Below are positions 25,222 through 37,054 of a stretch of 64,000 bases of DNA, piece by piece. How positions within the stretch are numbered: position 1 is the stretch's first letter; the number at the start of each line of letters is the position of its first letter. Made by a program: the position numbers and the translations under genes. The notes beneath the pieces are model-generated. The model was not told where the DNA came from and did not search any database. It saw only the letters and a program-made list of their open reading frames with translations. The stretch spans positions 186,001-250,000 of the forward strand of contig JAFFJZ010000081.1 of the NCBI GenBank assembly GCA_018340375.1, written 5' to 3'. This DNA comes from Gonatopus flavifemur (lineage: Eukaryota > Arthropoda > Insecta > Hymenoptera > Dryinidae).

Positions 25222-25363
25222 CACGGAAAAAATTAGTGATCCAAATTTTCGTTGACTGGGATGTCACTTTGGGACGGAACACAAATTCCAGAAAAATTCG
25301 TACACTGGATTTTAAAAGTGACATACTAGTCAACGAAAATTTGGATCGTCAATTTATTCCGTG
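25222..25363. mobile_element. CACGG-type MITE, 142 bp, TA target duplication
   Basis: TIR CACGGAAAAAATTAGTGATC pairs with CACGGAATAAATTGACGATC, flanked by TA (25,220-25,221; 25,364-25,365). The arms continue through CCAAATTTTCGTTGACT. Confidence 0.85.
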
Positions 25364-25365
25364 TA

Positions 25366-25941
25366 CTTGATAATTCACAGGAACACACTCTACTTTCATG
25401 CATCACTTCATTTTTGAACGAGTTGAGATACTTCTCCGCTCTTGGATCAGTCCTCACCATCGTGTGAGGGGCTGTTCACTTGTGAGTCAATAAATTTTGA
25501 TGCAAGCATGCATTTCCAAATAAACAACTGAGTCAAAATGATTCACTAGAAAATCACTGGAAGTCACTTGGGAATCAGTGGGAGTCACTTGCAAGTCAGT
25601 AGGATTCAAGTTACCCCCGCTGACTGCAAAGTGACTTCTACTGATTCTCAAGTGGTTCCTACTGCTGAATCATTAGTTCCCTTTTCAATATACAGAGTCA
25701 TATTGAATGCTTCCCCGCGATAGCAAAATGCTGAACGTCGAAGTTTGCTCACGCTTTTTGACACACAGTTCAAAGGGTGGTTCCCAGATCACATTTGGAT
25801 ATATGGGAGATCCAGTAAAATAGTTTCCCATATCCAATTCCAGAAACTCGCCAAATTTCCACAGTATTTTCCATGTTTTGTGGGAAATATGGGAAACGAA
25901 TGAGAAGATTTGTGAGGATGAGGGAAATTTTCTTGAGGGAT
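25366..25941. other. Short intergenic repeats
   Basis: Between 25,555 and 25,680 a TCACTTG/CAGTGG/AGTCAC motif recurs in both orientations, resembling the subterminal arrays of the neighbouring TIR elements, but no terminal pair is identified. Confidence 0.35.
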
Positions 25942-27343
25942 CCCAAGCAGCACCAGAATATACTATGAACGTTCTTCGAATATTCGAAAGATGTTCTATG
26001 CACATTCGACTGAGACCGTTCTATAGGTGCTATGTATATTCATCGAACGTATGTAACCGAATATACGACAGCACGTTGATTGAACGTCGATTGAATGTAT
26101 ATCGTAGATTTCGAATGTACTGTGTACGTTCTAAGTATATTTAAAACAGTCTCATTCGAATATTCTATGAACATTCATTTTATGTTCTTCGTATCTCATC
26201 CGTACATTCTACGAACGTTTCTACTTCGTATATACTTTGAAATTCTGTTCTCAGTAAAAAGTAAATCTTAATTCCATGATCGACTGATTTTCAGATGAGG
26301 CTCAAAATCAGCAATGTTACGATTTCAGCCGTAATATGGGATGAAAAACAGTTGTGGCCGTATTAAATTCAATTAAACCGGATAATATGCTGATTATCAG
26401 CAATGCATATCTTATAGGCAGCCATGTAGAGTTTGATGGATAATTCAGTAAAAAATATCTGAAAATAAGATTAGAATTCTTTCATTTTCAGTGTTACAAT
26501 TGTTTATACGTACACATATATATTTGCATATAATTAATGACAGTTTCAATTCAGTCAAATTATTTCAGGTTTTTTATTTATTATTCAAGGTGTCTAACAA
26601 ATTCGGTAGCAGTTTGTAATATCACTTTTGTAAAAGCTTGTTATTGGATTTTCCGCACTGTCAATGGATTTTTTATGTCGACACTTTCACTTCAACATTA
26701 CAACACAAATTGGAATTAATTCAAACTTTTGGGGGTATTCACATTTCCACTAATTCTCAGTTCCCGTGAAATGTTTTCCAAATTTATCTTCGACTCCACA
26801 CTACACATACCATCAAATTATACTATTATGAAATTATTTATCACATGCGTCGATCGAAACGGTACCGTGGCGAAGTGGTTAAACGCAAAGGACTAGGACA
26901 GGTTATTCCAGCAACAATGTGGGTTCGAATCTCCCGATGAGGGTTAAAGATGTTCAATCTTCAAAAACTACGATCATGATATAATTGAATAGTCAACAAG
27001 TGAAGTGAATAAATTCACACAACAGGGAACTTTCATTTTGCATTCTCCGAATAAACACAAACAACTTCCTCATCGTCGATAGGTAACGCTATGTTGAGAA
27101 GAACAAAACAAAAAACAATGGACGAACCCATTTATCAGGAATAATTCGCTTTGAATTTCAGTTCAAAATCAGTTTTGATTTCAGTTCAATAGGGATCAAT
27201 GTAAGCTGTATTCTTGTTTGAGTTTGAGAAGGTTTTCCAGTAGCTGACTTTAAGTCTAATGAGTCTTCTTTCGGCTGCATCCTAAATTCAGCTTATATTT
27301 TAACTGAAATCAAGTTTTTCTTTTCACCGTGTTGTTGCTTGGG
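25942..27343. mobile_element. Long CCC-type TIR element with tRNA-like module, 1,402 bp
   Basis: The left end CCCAAGCAGCACCAG pairs with the right end read inverted, CCCAAGCAACAACACGG. AT flanks both sides (25,940-25,941; 27,344-27,345). The left 280 bp is dense in GAACGTTC, GAATATTCG and TACTATGAACG palindromes; the right side has TTCAGTTCAAAATC-like repeats. A tRNA-like module lies at 26,861-26,950. No transposase. Short relatives with the same TIR lie at 46,189-46,409 and 40,171-40,276. Confidence 0.7.
26861..26950 (+). ncRNA. tRNA-like module, class II spacing
   Basis: The A-box GTGGCGAAGTGGTTAAACGC starts at 26,867 and resembles Ser/Leu tRNA D-arms. The B-box GGGTTCGAATCTC starts at 26,931. 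The 64-bp distance suits a tRNA with a long variable arm. Acceptor-stem pairing is not evident. It is about 69% along the enclosing TIR element. It could be a tRNA pseudogene, a SINE head or a retained Pol III promoter. Confidence 0.55.
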
Positions 27344-27447
27344 ATGCCTCGGCAAGACATCCACAAGAATGGAAAACACGTCCTATCCAAATTTGATATA
27401 AAATCTTGCTGAATTGAGTCACTAACCGGCAATAAAACTGCACTTAC

Positions 27448-28429
27448 CTGATTCATGATTATTTCCCTCGATAACATCAGAAAGACAATGACCTTCCTCT
27501 GTCATTTACAGGTCTCCTAATATTACTTCGTTTCCTATAATTGACGATGTTTATAGAAGTGTTATAAAAAAATTTACGTATGTCTGCGTTGAGCAAAGTT
27601 AGCGGGAATAACTTGAGTATGCCTGAAGTAAATGCGAAGAACAGGAGTCCTAAAGGTTGTGGCCGAAAAACTTGTCATGCCCAACAATAAATTTCGCTGT
27701 CCGAATTCTCTAAACTATTCGCTTCAACTCCAAAATTGGCTGAAGATATCACATCCGCGTTATATCTGAAAGTCAGACACATTATGAGTCTTGCAAACGG
27801 AAGCGATGAATTTTGTGATAATCACCTTCCGAATATATCTCTGATTTTAATATCTGATGTCGTTAGAGCCGTCTTTTCAAGACGCTTGATCGAATTATCC
27901 CCGATCTCTTTAACAATACCGAACATTCATTTGATCTTCCCCGATATAAAAATGGGTGTTAATATCGTTCTCAAATTCCGGCGCTGTTGTTTCGGTATCA
28001 CAAACAAATCTGCAGACACGGGATCGGACTTTTCGTCGTAGTATAATCTACAATCATGAAAACTCGCAAGTTCTGTAGTCAAAACAAACTTCACGAGTTC
28101 AGGGTCTGCAATCACGAAAGCAGGATGATGAAACGCGTAGAAACCAACAAAACGTTGATCTTTTTGTTTTCCGTAGGCATTCTGAAAGAATTCACCTATG
28201 GTAAAGAGTGGTGAGAAATAGTCCATAATGATTTAGTTCACTTACCCGTGCAAATTAATCCCGTCATCAAAGGCTTCAAATGACCGAAGGGTAAACTTGC
28301 TTGAGGATCAATGACAACAACCCCTTTCTTCTGCCAAAAACTGTACACCTAATATTTGAAAAATGCATGTATTGCAGCGAAGATCAAAATCACAACATCC
28401 AAACTTTGGGAGATCCAAGTAATAATCAT
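27448..28429 (-). pseudogene. CYP6-like cytochrome P450 pseudogene, N-terminal half
   Basis: Minus-strand reading starts at ATG 28,429 with a hydrophobic anchor (SLDVVILIFAAIHAFF). It continues through YSFWQKKGVVV, LPFGHLKPLMTG, RFVGFYAFHHPAFVIADPEL, SFHDCRLYYDEKSDPVS and RNLRTILTPIFISGKIK to FGVEANSLENSDSEI, all in CYP6-family order. Two very short introns fit: 28,245-28,196 (50 nt) and 27,825-27,766 (60 nt). A donor CAG/GTAAGTG lies at 27,447. In-frame stops occur at 28,351-28,349 (TAG), 27,929-27,927 (TGA) and 27,677-27,675 (TGA), with a frameshift near 27,500. The I-helix, ExxR and haem-Cys exons are absent, and a TIR element begins about 100 bp downstream. It would have been a microsomal monooxygenase. 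Confidence 0.88.
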
Positions 28430-28485
28430 TTTTCTGTACAGCAAAAATGGTAATCCATAAAGTAGTGATTTTTTCGAGTCGAGTG

Positions 28486-29621
28486 CCCAATAAACATGAA
28501 CATCTTCAAGATATCTTTAAGATATCTTTTGAAAGACATATCAAAAAACATCTTGGAAGTATCTTTTGAGAAACATCTTGAAGACATATCGAAAAGATAT
28601 CCAAAGGACTTGTTTTCGATATGTCTTGAAGATGTCTTTCAAAAGATATGTTTGAGATGTTTTGCCAAATGTATCTTCAAGATCAGCAGTTTTGAGGTTA
28701 TGAGTGCATATGGATAACACTTTAAATGTCTTTGTTCAGAATCAAATTGCAAAGGAGATGAATTCGTTCATGAATTAAAAGCTTGAATAATCCATGTAAA
28801 TACCAACAAATTCTGTGAAAAGTACCATTTTGTAACCTTGCAGTGCTAGCACTAAAAGTAACGAATCTCCAAGTCAAGATATTTTGCGAATTATCAAGCT
28901 TCTGACGCTGAATTTTATATACGGCCTTCGTGTATGGTGATTTTATCAAATTCTCATCCACATTTACTAATAAGTTGTTTTTCAATAACAGTGAGAAAAA
29001 AATAATCTGAAGGTATCTATGATATTCATTAGACACCAACGATCACTGGATCATGTACTTCAATATATCTCAACAAATTCATTCAACTGTTGAAGTTTTA
29101 AGCACAATCAACTCATCTTATAATAGTGTATGTAATAAACACCTTGATCAACAGATCACTTTTACTCTGAAAATATACACCGCTGACATTATATCTCACT
29201 ATGTCATATTGACAATTATGAGCACTGTCATCAAATTGTCCGTATGGCTCAGGTCATTGAAGCGTAGGTACGTCGTGGAATGTCCAGGTTCGAATCTCGG
29301 AGCTCCAAGAATCCGAAATGAAGTGAAAGTTGTAGGACTGAGAGGGGGATCAAAAGAAAAGAGAGCAGGAATAAGAAGAAAAAGAGGGGAGAATTTTTTT
29401 TATGCACGATTCTTCTTGAGATATTTTTAAGACTTGATCGAATGCGTCTAAAACATATCTTCCGCAAGACCTTTTCGAGATATCTTAAACTTGTCGAAAT
29501 CAGTCGCGTAAAACATCTCTTAGATTTCTAAAAGATATCTCCGAGACCTTTTTGCAAGACATCTTTCAAAATTGCGAGATATCTTTTAGATATCTAAGAG
29601 GTTTCTTTTTGTTTGATTGGG
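28486..29621. mobile_element. Long CCC-type TIR element with tRNA-like module, 1,136 bp
   Basis: The ends are CCCAATAAACATG and, inverted, CCCAATCAAACAAAAAG. Flanks are TG and TA (one mismatch). Both ends are arrays of AAGATATCTT, AAAGATATCT and GACATATC palindromes (28,500-28,690 and 29,415-29,605). A tRNA-like module sits at 29,241-29,308. It lies just upstream of the P450 pseudogene start. No transposase. Confidence 0.7.
29241..29308 (+). ncRNA. tRNA-like module
   Basis: The A-box-like ATGGCTCAGGTCATTGAAGC starts at about 29,244. The B-box AGGTTCGAATCTCGG starts at about 29,286. Spacing of about 42 bp matches a class I tRNA. Stems are poorly conserved. Position is about 70% along the TIR element. 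Likely a relic or Pol III promoter rather than a working tRNA. Confidence 0.5.
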
Positions 29622-30734
29622 TATTAATGCACAGAAAAATACATCAAACTCGCAAGTGAGTCTTCAAAACCCTGTACCAGTACACTAAATCCAAAATCGT
29701 AATTAGATATTACCTCAGTCTGATAGAATCTCTATTCGCACGTTGAAAATTACGAGGAAGGTGTTTTGCTGTTGACAGGAAGATTAATCAAACAACTGGT
29801 GGTGAATGGTTATCTTGAATCGATGAAAGCTTTTCCATATCAAACGCATGAAGTTGATTATTCGATGCAACTGAACATTAATCATGCAACCGCAGTGGAA
29901 AATACAAATAATGAAAGTCTTTCATCAAGTTGATTCTGGAGGAAATCCGGTATCGTTAACCTGTTGAATAAATGAAACGTTGAACCCGTTCCATCGTATC
30001 CAAGGAAATTTTCATATAATACACGCGAGTAGATGTGTATTTTTTTTCTGATCCCCATTAATTTCACGGTAATTTAGAGGGAGATTTATAATCAATCGAT
30101 AATGTGGATTGTGATTATTGTGCTTGGGAGTGGAGGTTGCATTCAATGGACAAGTTAATTAACTCATCAAGAGCTGTTTCTCTCCATCACCGTTCAATAG
30201 ATAACCGGAAGTTATAACGGCTCACCTATATTTGTCTTTGGTTAGGGAAAATAATCAAGCATCGACGTATCGATTGAATTTTCTAACGACAGCCTTGTGG
30301 AAAATCATTGTGATGATGAGTCCATGAAAAGTGGCAATGTAAAACGATATACGTGCATGAACTGTGAAATGGATTCGAAATATCTTGAAAACAAACCATG
30401 CGGTGGATGAATAAGCAAATTGACGATAAACAAGCGCACGGTGAATCAACAGACGAATATTCACGGATGGATGAATGGACAAATGATTACTTTTTGGATA
30501 TTTGCGCGGTAAGCTCGATCTTCCACAAACACATAGAATTGAGAATATAGATTTGGATTTGAGTTTTTATTCTGAAATCTATTGGATAGTTCAGAATTTG
30601 AAAATTTTTCTCATACACCTGATCGAGTCCCCTCTCCGGTAATCATTGTTCCTTATCGTCTATGAGGAAATCAAGCGATTTTAAACAATTTCGAATCAAG
30701 TTCATTCAGTTCATTGAATTTTGTCTCAATTCTG
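29622..30734. other. Intergenic, no supported gene
   Basis: No TIR pair, RNA gene or exon is recognised. Open frames at 29,882-30,067 and 30,255-30,482 lack any family signature. Confidence 0.45.
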
Positions 30735-30995
30735 CACTGGGAAAAAGTTGAAAGTTTCAGTTTCCCAAATATACCGAGTGCAGCGCACAAATTGACGTGT
30801 CTTCTCTTTCAATTGGGGTAGGCAAACCCCCCAAATTAAGAAAACAACAACTGTGGAGTTTGGGGAGTTGGAACAGCTGATTACTCAAACGCTAGCGGTC
30901 GCTGTTGTCCTAATTGAGAGAACAGATACGTCAATTTGTGGGAACGCTGCACACGATAATTTTGGAAAGCTGAGACTTCCAACTTTTTCCCAGTA
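30735..30995. mobile_element. CACTGGG-type MITE, 261 bp
   Basis: CACTGGGAAAAAGTTG at the left pairs with TACTGGGAAAAAGTTGG from the right. The arms share GACGTGTCTTCTCTTTCAAT / ATTGAGAGAACAGATACGTC and CAGCG. Flanks are TG and CA, so no target duplication is preserved. Confidence 0.7.
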
Positions 30996-31060
30996 CACAC
31001 AGAAAAAAAATGTGTGGTTATACTAACAATCTGAAGTATGGTGAGGGTGGATAGCTCTTG

Positions 31061-31810
31061 GAGCATATATATATGGAGTGCTGACCCAGCCCGTTTGCCT
31101 GATGCCAACATGTTTCGGATGTATTCCTCGATTGCGCAGGTGCGAAGTTTCCGATCTTTTACGAAATCTTCCGATACCTACCGAAGTATAAAAATATATA
31201 CATGTATGTAAGTTTTGAGATTAATCGTGAGTTATGAGGGTATAAAAAACTAAATAACGATACAGAATTTATACGATAATGCAAAAGAGACGTAATGTTT
31301 ATTGTACATATCGCAAGATTATATTTGAAAATAAGATTACATCACAAAGCACGACGTGTTAATGACAAAACAACAGAGGAATTTATTCGACATAAATTTA
31401 CAAAACTAGTATCATTTAAAAACCAATAAATTAAAATATGATTAGAGAATTGATTTTCCTCTTCGAAATAACTTGCATGAAATCCTGGAATCCTTTATCA
31501 ATCGATTCTATGGGAGAATTATTTGATTTAAAATTCTTATGCTTTTTTCATAAATTAATATTTTTAATTTACTAAAAACCAACTTTGTCAACCAAAAACC
31601 AAATCTGTCAAAGAAATAAATATAACCTTGAAATATTTTGACGTGTTTACTTTCCACCTAGGCATATATATATCACCGAAGGTACCCTAAAAATTACGAG
31701 ATTTGCCGATGAAGAACGCACATGCGCAATTGCAATTTTGATCTGAAACATCTTGGCTTCAACGAAACTATAGAAAACGGGCTGGATTAGCACTCCGTAT
31801 ATATATGCTC
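31061..31810. mobile_element. TIR element with AT-rich arms, about 750 bp
   Basis: GAGCATATATATATGGAGTG (31,061) pairs with GAGCATATATATACGGAGTG from the right. Pairing continues through CAGCCCGTTT. An inner pair, GCGCAGGTGCG and GGTACCTTCGG-like sequence, extends the arms to about 140 bp. No matching flanking duplication was found. No transposase. Confidence 0.65.
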
Positions 31811-33690
31811 TAAGGGATAGCTGCAGTGGTAACACTCACATCGTTTAGGAACGATACAGAATGTTGTCACAGCAATCAGGTGTCGTTCTTAGAACAATCC
31901 GTTTGGCTGTGATAGCCATGCCGATGTCTCTATACTTCAGATAGCTAGTATAGGTGAACAATACTGTTATGAGAGCACTACCATTTTTTTCAATATGATC
32001 CAATCTCCAACTAATGTTAGATCTATGTCAGGAAAAAAAATCGGGGAGTGGAGCTTGGAATGATGTTATCATTCCATCGTTGTAGAAGCTTGATGTACGT
32101 TACATTATTCTGTAACTAACATTACGTTGGTACATTATTCTAAATTATGATTACTAATAACGCACAAATCAGAATGAATAATTGCCAACCATCAATCTAT
32201 TGGGAATTTCCGGTGCAAGATCACAATTCGTGCCAATCAAATTTTTTTGAATAAGATTCCTTAGTAGAAATGTTTTATTAATTTACAAAATTGGTCACCT
32301 TAGTCTAGAGACAAGCCGGTTAGACCGATTCCAAATTGGCTTTCCCTCAGGTTTATTCCTAGAACAGTGTTACACGTCTCGTGATTCACTACAGCATTTT
32401 TACGAGGGAGCTGCGTGGGCAGGGTATCGTTTCAAACGGGGTTGATTAAATGTCGACGAATCAAATATGACCCCTCAAGTTATCGCCCGCTGTCTCAAAT
32501 TTTCCGTCAAAGAATACAAGATTCATGCAATCCATCGAAGGAGATTTCAACCCCTTCTCTCGGTTAATCTTTATCCACATTTCACGGTCACCGTGAATAA
32601 TTCAACCGAAAATATCTAGAGGGAGTTCACATTATATATTTATAGGTCATACCTACAGTCCAAATTTTTTCTTCTCTCTTTTCTATATGAGTATATATAT
32701 GAAAGATACTGTGATGAAAATTCAGTATCAGGTCACTTCGATATATAAAATATCAAATCCTCATTTCCAAGGAGATACATATTGAATACATTTAAAAGTA
32801 AAATAAATCAGATTTTCCGACCTTCGTTCATCGTTCTTACACATTTCAATTCACAGCACTAAACCGAATCAATCTCTCCCTTCATGAGGATCTCTCAGGA
32901 ATACGGAAATAATTTACAAAGTGATGTAATTTAGAAATTCAATCCCAGAATGTGTTAGAAATGCTCGGATCGAATCTGTACAAAACTCGATGTATTTCAG
33001 TATTTCTTCTAGGAACCCAAGTTCTGAACTTCTCTGAAGTCTCTCGAGAATTCCTCTCGCGCGAAATGTTTGACGGTATCGTGATACCGTGATTATTATT
33101 TTTCTTTCACGACATACGGAAGAAAGATCAATTCTTCCGTAAGGATCATCTGAGTTCAGTTTACAATTATGAATAAATTATGATGAAGAAAATCCGATAT
33201 TTCCCTTCTGATCTTCCCAAGCGTGAAAAACAAGATTACTCGAGGTGGAAGTTTCTTCGCCATCGAGCATCTCGCTTCTTTTTCCCTCCCATTCCGTAGC
33301 GTGCGTCGAGAAGATCGGTAAGTAGTTCTCTCGTATGAACAGCCAGCTGAGAAATTGCGAAATATTTTCCTTGAACGAAGTACGAGACGTATACGCTCAG
33401 GTACAAGAATAATGGAAGGTGGTTCCTTTACCAAAATGAAGTTACGCTAACAAAGTGATATATAAATTCATAAAACCTGCTTCACGGTGGTGTATAAAGT
33501 AACTGGGGTGAACGAGTTGCAGGTGTTTGCATAATTTGACGAGGAATACCTTCGTGAAGCTGCAAATTGAAACGATAATATCGAAGATACGCGATTATAC
33601 ACTTCACGCGATAGAGGTTTTCATTCATTCGGTTCCGATAGTACATAACACAACGTTAATTCAAGTTCTGCGTCTCGACTAGAAATTCGC
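31811..33690. other. Intergenic, no supported gene
   Basis: The part adjacent to 31,811 (to about 31,990) looks like remains of an older element containing TGATAGC/GCTATC and AACGAT motifs. The 32,330-32,620 patch is less AT-rich but shows no exon signature. A GTATCGTGATACCGTGAT palindrome lies at about 33,076. The open frame at 33,156-33,434 is not recognised. Confidence 0.4.
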
Positions 33691-34395
33691 CCGATCAGTC
33701 ATAAGAGCATGATCGGGTAAGCTTGAGGCATACCTTATTAAGGCAAGCCTGATCATGACCGGGTCAGGATCGGATGAGATTGCCTCTCATGCTATGCTCA
33801 TTAGAGTCCCATAAGGCCATGATATCAGTTTTTGACCACGCCCTCATATATGTGCCTTGAGTAGACGTGGTTTTACATGAAGATATGTGCAACCAGGTAA
33901 GAAGATCCGCGCCTCACCGGGATCTGATATATCATCCTTACATGGAATATTGATTTTTCGACGCAGACCGTGGCAAAGATTTTGAACTGGCGCCTGATCG
34001 GGGCCCAATAGATTCGCCTCAGGTATAGATTCCTCTACATATAATCAAGTGACACCAGGTAATATAATCAGCGCCACATCGGGCCCTCCCGTATGCCCCT
34101 GTCGTGAAATACTCATTCTACAACAGGTTTATGTGGTGTTAGAGAATCCAATCCTTATCATGCCCCTATATGGTTACGCTATGAGAATCGATGGCTTATC
34201 GTTCTCATTTCTGAGAGAAATCTGAAAAATTTAAAAGATATCTTAGGATATAAAATAGGATTTCCTTCGTATATGGCAAACTAACATCAGGTAATATGAC
34301 CAGGATCATGTGGGGCCCTTTCATATATGCCTGACCTGAAACACCTATTTTGCCACGGAGTGTGACTAAGACTCGGTATTCTAATCTTATCAATC
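33691..34395. repeat. Degenerate tandem repeats with GATC-centred motifs
   Basis: Three diverged units contain ACCAGGTAAGAAGATC, ACCAGGTAATATAATC and ATCAGGTAATATGACC (about 33,891, 34,053 and 34,284). Each is followed by a CGGG/GGGCCC patch and a TATGCC phrase. CCCGATCAG (about 33,691) and its complement CTGATCGGG (about 33,992) also occur. Composition is more GC-rich than neighbours. Possibly the body of another TIR element with unclear ends. Confidence 0.45.
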
Positions 34396-34696
34396 ACTCG
34401 CCTATCCATCTATCCATTCAAGTGTCTATTTATTTTGAAACCCATTTCCACATACTTTTCTGAAACTTTGAATACCATTCAGTTATATGATAGAAAATGA
34501 GGGGTTCAAAAGGTTGCGAATTCCACTTGAAAAGAGAGGTTATGTGACATCTTGCTTGAATCATATCTAGCGTATGTTCGCCATCTTTTTGTCACTGCAT
34601 ATGACTGTATGTAGCCATTTGATTGTAATTCTTACACGTTATATTTAATGTTGTCACGAATATCCCGTTGCAGACGCACTGTATATTCCAATGACA

Positions 34697-34804
34697 CCCA
34701 AGTAACACAAGAAGTTCTGAGAATGTGCGCGAAGATTCTAAGAATATCCTGAAACCTTCTCAGAATGTTCGAGCACATGCTCAGAACTTGTTGTGTCACT
34801 TGGG
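34697..34804. mobile_element. CCC-type MITE, 108 bp, CA target duplication
   Basis: The ends are CCCAAGTAACACAAGAAGTT and, from the right, CCCAAGTGACACAACAAGTT. CA lies on both sides (34,695-34,696; 34,805-34,806). The whole element is a hairpin built from GTTCTGAGAATG-like motifs. Confidence 0.9.
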
Positions 34805-35385
34805 CATGTACATTTTGATAAATTTTCATTAGTGCACTCAGTGGTGTAAACATCCACTCAGAGAATTATAACTAATTTACATCTCCATCTGATAAGAGAT
34901 TGGTTGAACTAGACCTAAACTGGGAGAGAAATACTTACTGATATTCACACCCCTATTGTACAGATATCACCACGCATGAATCAGTATTGTATCCACATGG
35001 TCATAAATCATGAAATTCAAAATTTATACAGTAATTATCATGTCGGAATTGAATGATAAAAATACTCACTAGCATAAACATTTATGATTCTCAGTCCCAA
35101 TACAGAATCGGGATTATGATTTGTACAAGACATACGCCGAATTCCACTCTCTATTGATGCAAGTCTCTCGCCAGATGGTGCTGAAAATCAATTTCAAACA
35201 TTTTCATTTTAAATTAAAATTCTGACGGTACTCGAAACATGGAATGATTTTGAACTTTCTTCAAGTTATTGTGCTAGTCGGGGTATTTTGTGCATTTAAT
35301 TGCGGTATGCTTATTTTAACAGAACTCTAGAGATTGATTTGAAAATTGTGTTGACTCAGTGAGTTTATACCTATTTTGATTTCAG

Positions 35386-35890
35386 TGATTCCTCTTACAA
35401 TGAGTGATGCTCACACACTGCGGAAATGTGAAGTAACTCGATTACGAGTCCAAAAATATCGCCGAACAAAAAAATGTAATCTGAACAAAATTGAATCAGC
35501 TCATGTAATCAATTCTGAAACGGATGCAATATCAGATGATGATCATTCGTTGACAATCTCATCATCGTTAATGAATGAGAACTTATGTACATTTGAAGAT
35601 ACTACAACTACCCAAGAATGAACTGAAAATTTTAATGTGACTCAAACTTCGTCCGAGAGCAATTCAGAAGATGAATGTATTAGAGGAATTTTACAAGATG
35701 TCGGAAATACTCCAAGCTCAAACTCTTCAACGATCAGGGAAGAGGAGTCCCCAAATATTATAGAAAATCTTCGAGCATGGACATGTGAAATTCCACCTCT
35801 CCCGCATTCTCGCTTGAAGACTTTGCTGGAAATCTTACGACCCAAATTTCCTGATATTTACACTAATAATTTTTGTCTAACACATAATAT
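35386..35890 (+). pseudogene. Broken exon of a lineage-specific insect gene family
   Basis: A 3' splice site (CTATTTTGATTTCAG, ending 35,385) leads to ATG at 35,400 and a basic N-terminus (KCEVTRLRVQKYRRTKKCN). A Ser/Glu/Asp-rich linker follows. One in-frame TGA (35,619-35,621) splits the frame. The frame then continues through SSESNSEDECIRGILQ to a conserved-looking LRAWTCEIPPLPHSRLKTLL / EILRPKFPDIY block. The tail runs into a GTGCAC-rich repeat, so downstream exons are lost or displaced. I recall similar LRxWAxxxxIxHxALxxLL blocks in uncharacterised, transposon-associated insect proteins, but could not check. Confidence 0.5.
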
Positions 35891-36370
35891 TTTATGCAAT
35901 GATTATTTGTGCACATTTAATTGATTGACATAGAAATTGTACACGAAATATTCTAAAAGCTTCAACAATGTAATCAAGAATAATTATACACATATTATTT
36001 ATGCACGATCAGAAAATGAAATTAATCAGTGTATAATTATTGTACTCCTAATCTAATTCATAGTAATCGTTCAATAAAACAAACAAAAATTTCTCATATG
36101 AATTTCATTAGGTGTACAATCATTATACACTAATTGAGTACATTTTTTGTCCGTGCATAAAAACATGTGCACGATTTTTGTGGATCACCTTTTTTTTCAA
36201 GCATGAAAAATATTTAGTGTACAATTTTCTTGTCAAATAATTTCACGTGCACCAAAGCTTATGTGTTGAATATGAGGTATTATGAAAAAAAATTATTAGT
36301 GCAAATACTTTTGGGTTTTATTTTTCGTGTACAATTAATACCTGTATGATTCTTACGTGCATAAATCATA
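35890..36370. repeat. GTGCAC / GTGTACAAT palindrome-rich block
   Basis: Motifs TTGTGCACATTT, ATTGTACACGAA, TATGCACGAT, GTGTATAATTATTGTAC, TGTGCACGAT, AGTGTACAATTT, CGTGCACC and CGTGCATAAA recur in both orientations about every 30-60 bp. This matches the subterminal architecture of the TIR elements elsewhere, but no CCC or CACTG terminal pair is evident. Confidence 0.5.
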
Positions 36371-36807
36371 CCCTGTCAGCAAGTTTAGTTGGAACAAGAA
36401 GAATATTGTTTTCGTTATACATGAGACAATGGGTGTGCAATCAAGATATGATTCAAACTTCTTTTTCAGTGTATGTATGATCAAATACCGATCGAATTAC
36501 ATTATCAAAGCCATACTGCCAAGTTGGAATGAGATGATCCATTGTAACGGTACAAAATATTGATCGAAGACAGAAAATCATCACAGTGAATTCAGAAATT
36601 ACATCCACACAGATATGATAATACCTTGAAAATCGAAAATCTGTTCAAAATGGTATGTACGTAATACATATTGAAAATTTGATTTGAATTCTGGATTTTT
36701 TGTGATGATGTTGCTCATCAAGGGATTGTGAGCAATTTCATCACCGATATGTGAGAAAATTGTTGATTATACCAAAATAAAAGATTTTCGAGCCACCGCG
36801 AGTACGG

Positions 36808-36815
36808 TATAAAAG
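36808..36815 (+). promoter_or_regulatory. TATA box of a possible promoter or old LTR
   Basis: TATAAAAG lies in an unusually GC-rich context (CGCGAGTACGG before, CCTCGCGAACGCCGAAAGG after). A start-site-like TTCGAGTG follows about 30 bp downstream. AATAAA motifs occur at about 36,918 and 36,949. A TGGTATCAGG sequence at about 37,038 could be a retroelement primer-binding site. No second LTR is visible, so it is either an isolated LTR-like promoter or a host promoter. Confidence 0.4.
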
Positions 36816-37054
36816 GAACCTCGCGAACGCCGAAAGGCCATTCGAGTGACACACACAGAACAGAGCACAGCTCTGAAGCGACATCGAAATTACGTGAAAA
36901 GTATTAAAGTATAAAAATAAATTGATGTTGAAAATATAAATTTTTTAAATAAATCATTTTCACCAGATTCGTTAAAAGTTACGATAAGTGTCTCATATTT
37001 TTTTCCTTGACTATCACAAAAGTTGATTCGTCTAAGTGGTATCAGGAATAGTGC

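Noticed and set aside
27736..28041. Plus-strand 101-codon open frame
   Set aside because: Antisense shadow of the CYP6 pseudogene.
33691..34000. CCCGATCAG ... CTGATCGGG as a CCC-type element
   Set aside because: Flanking dinucleotides (CG, GC) do not match and the motif recurs internally, so the ends are not credible.
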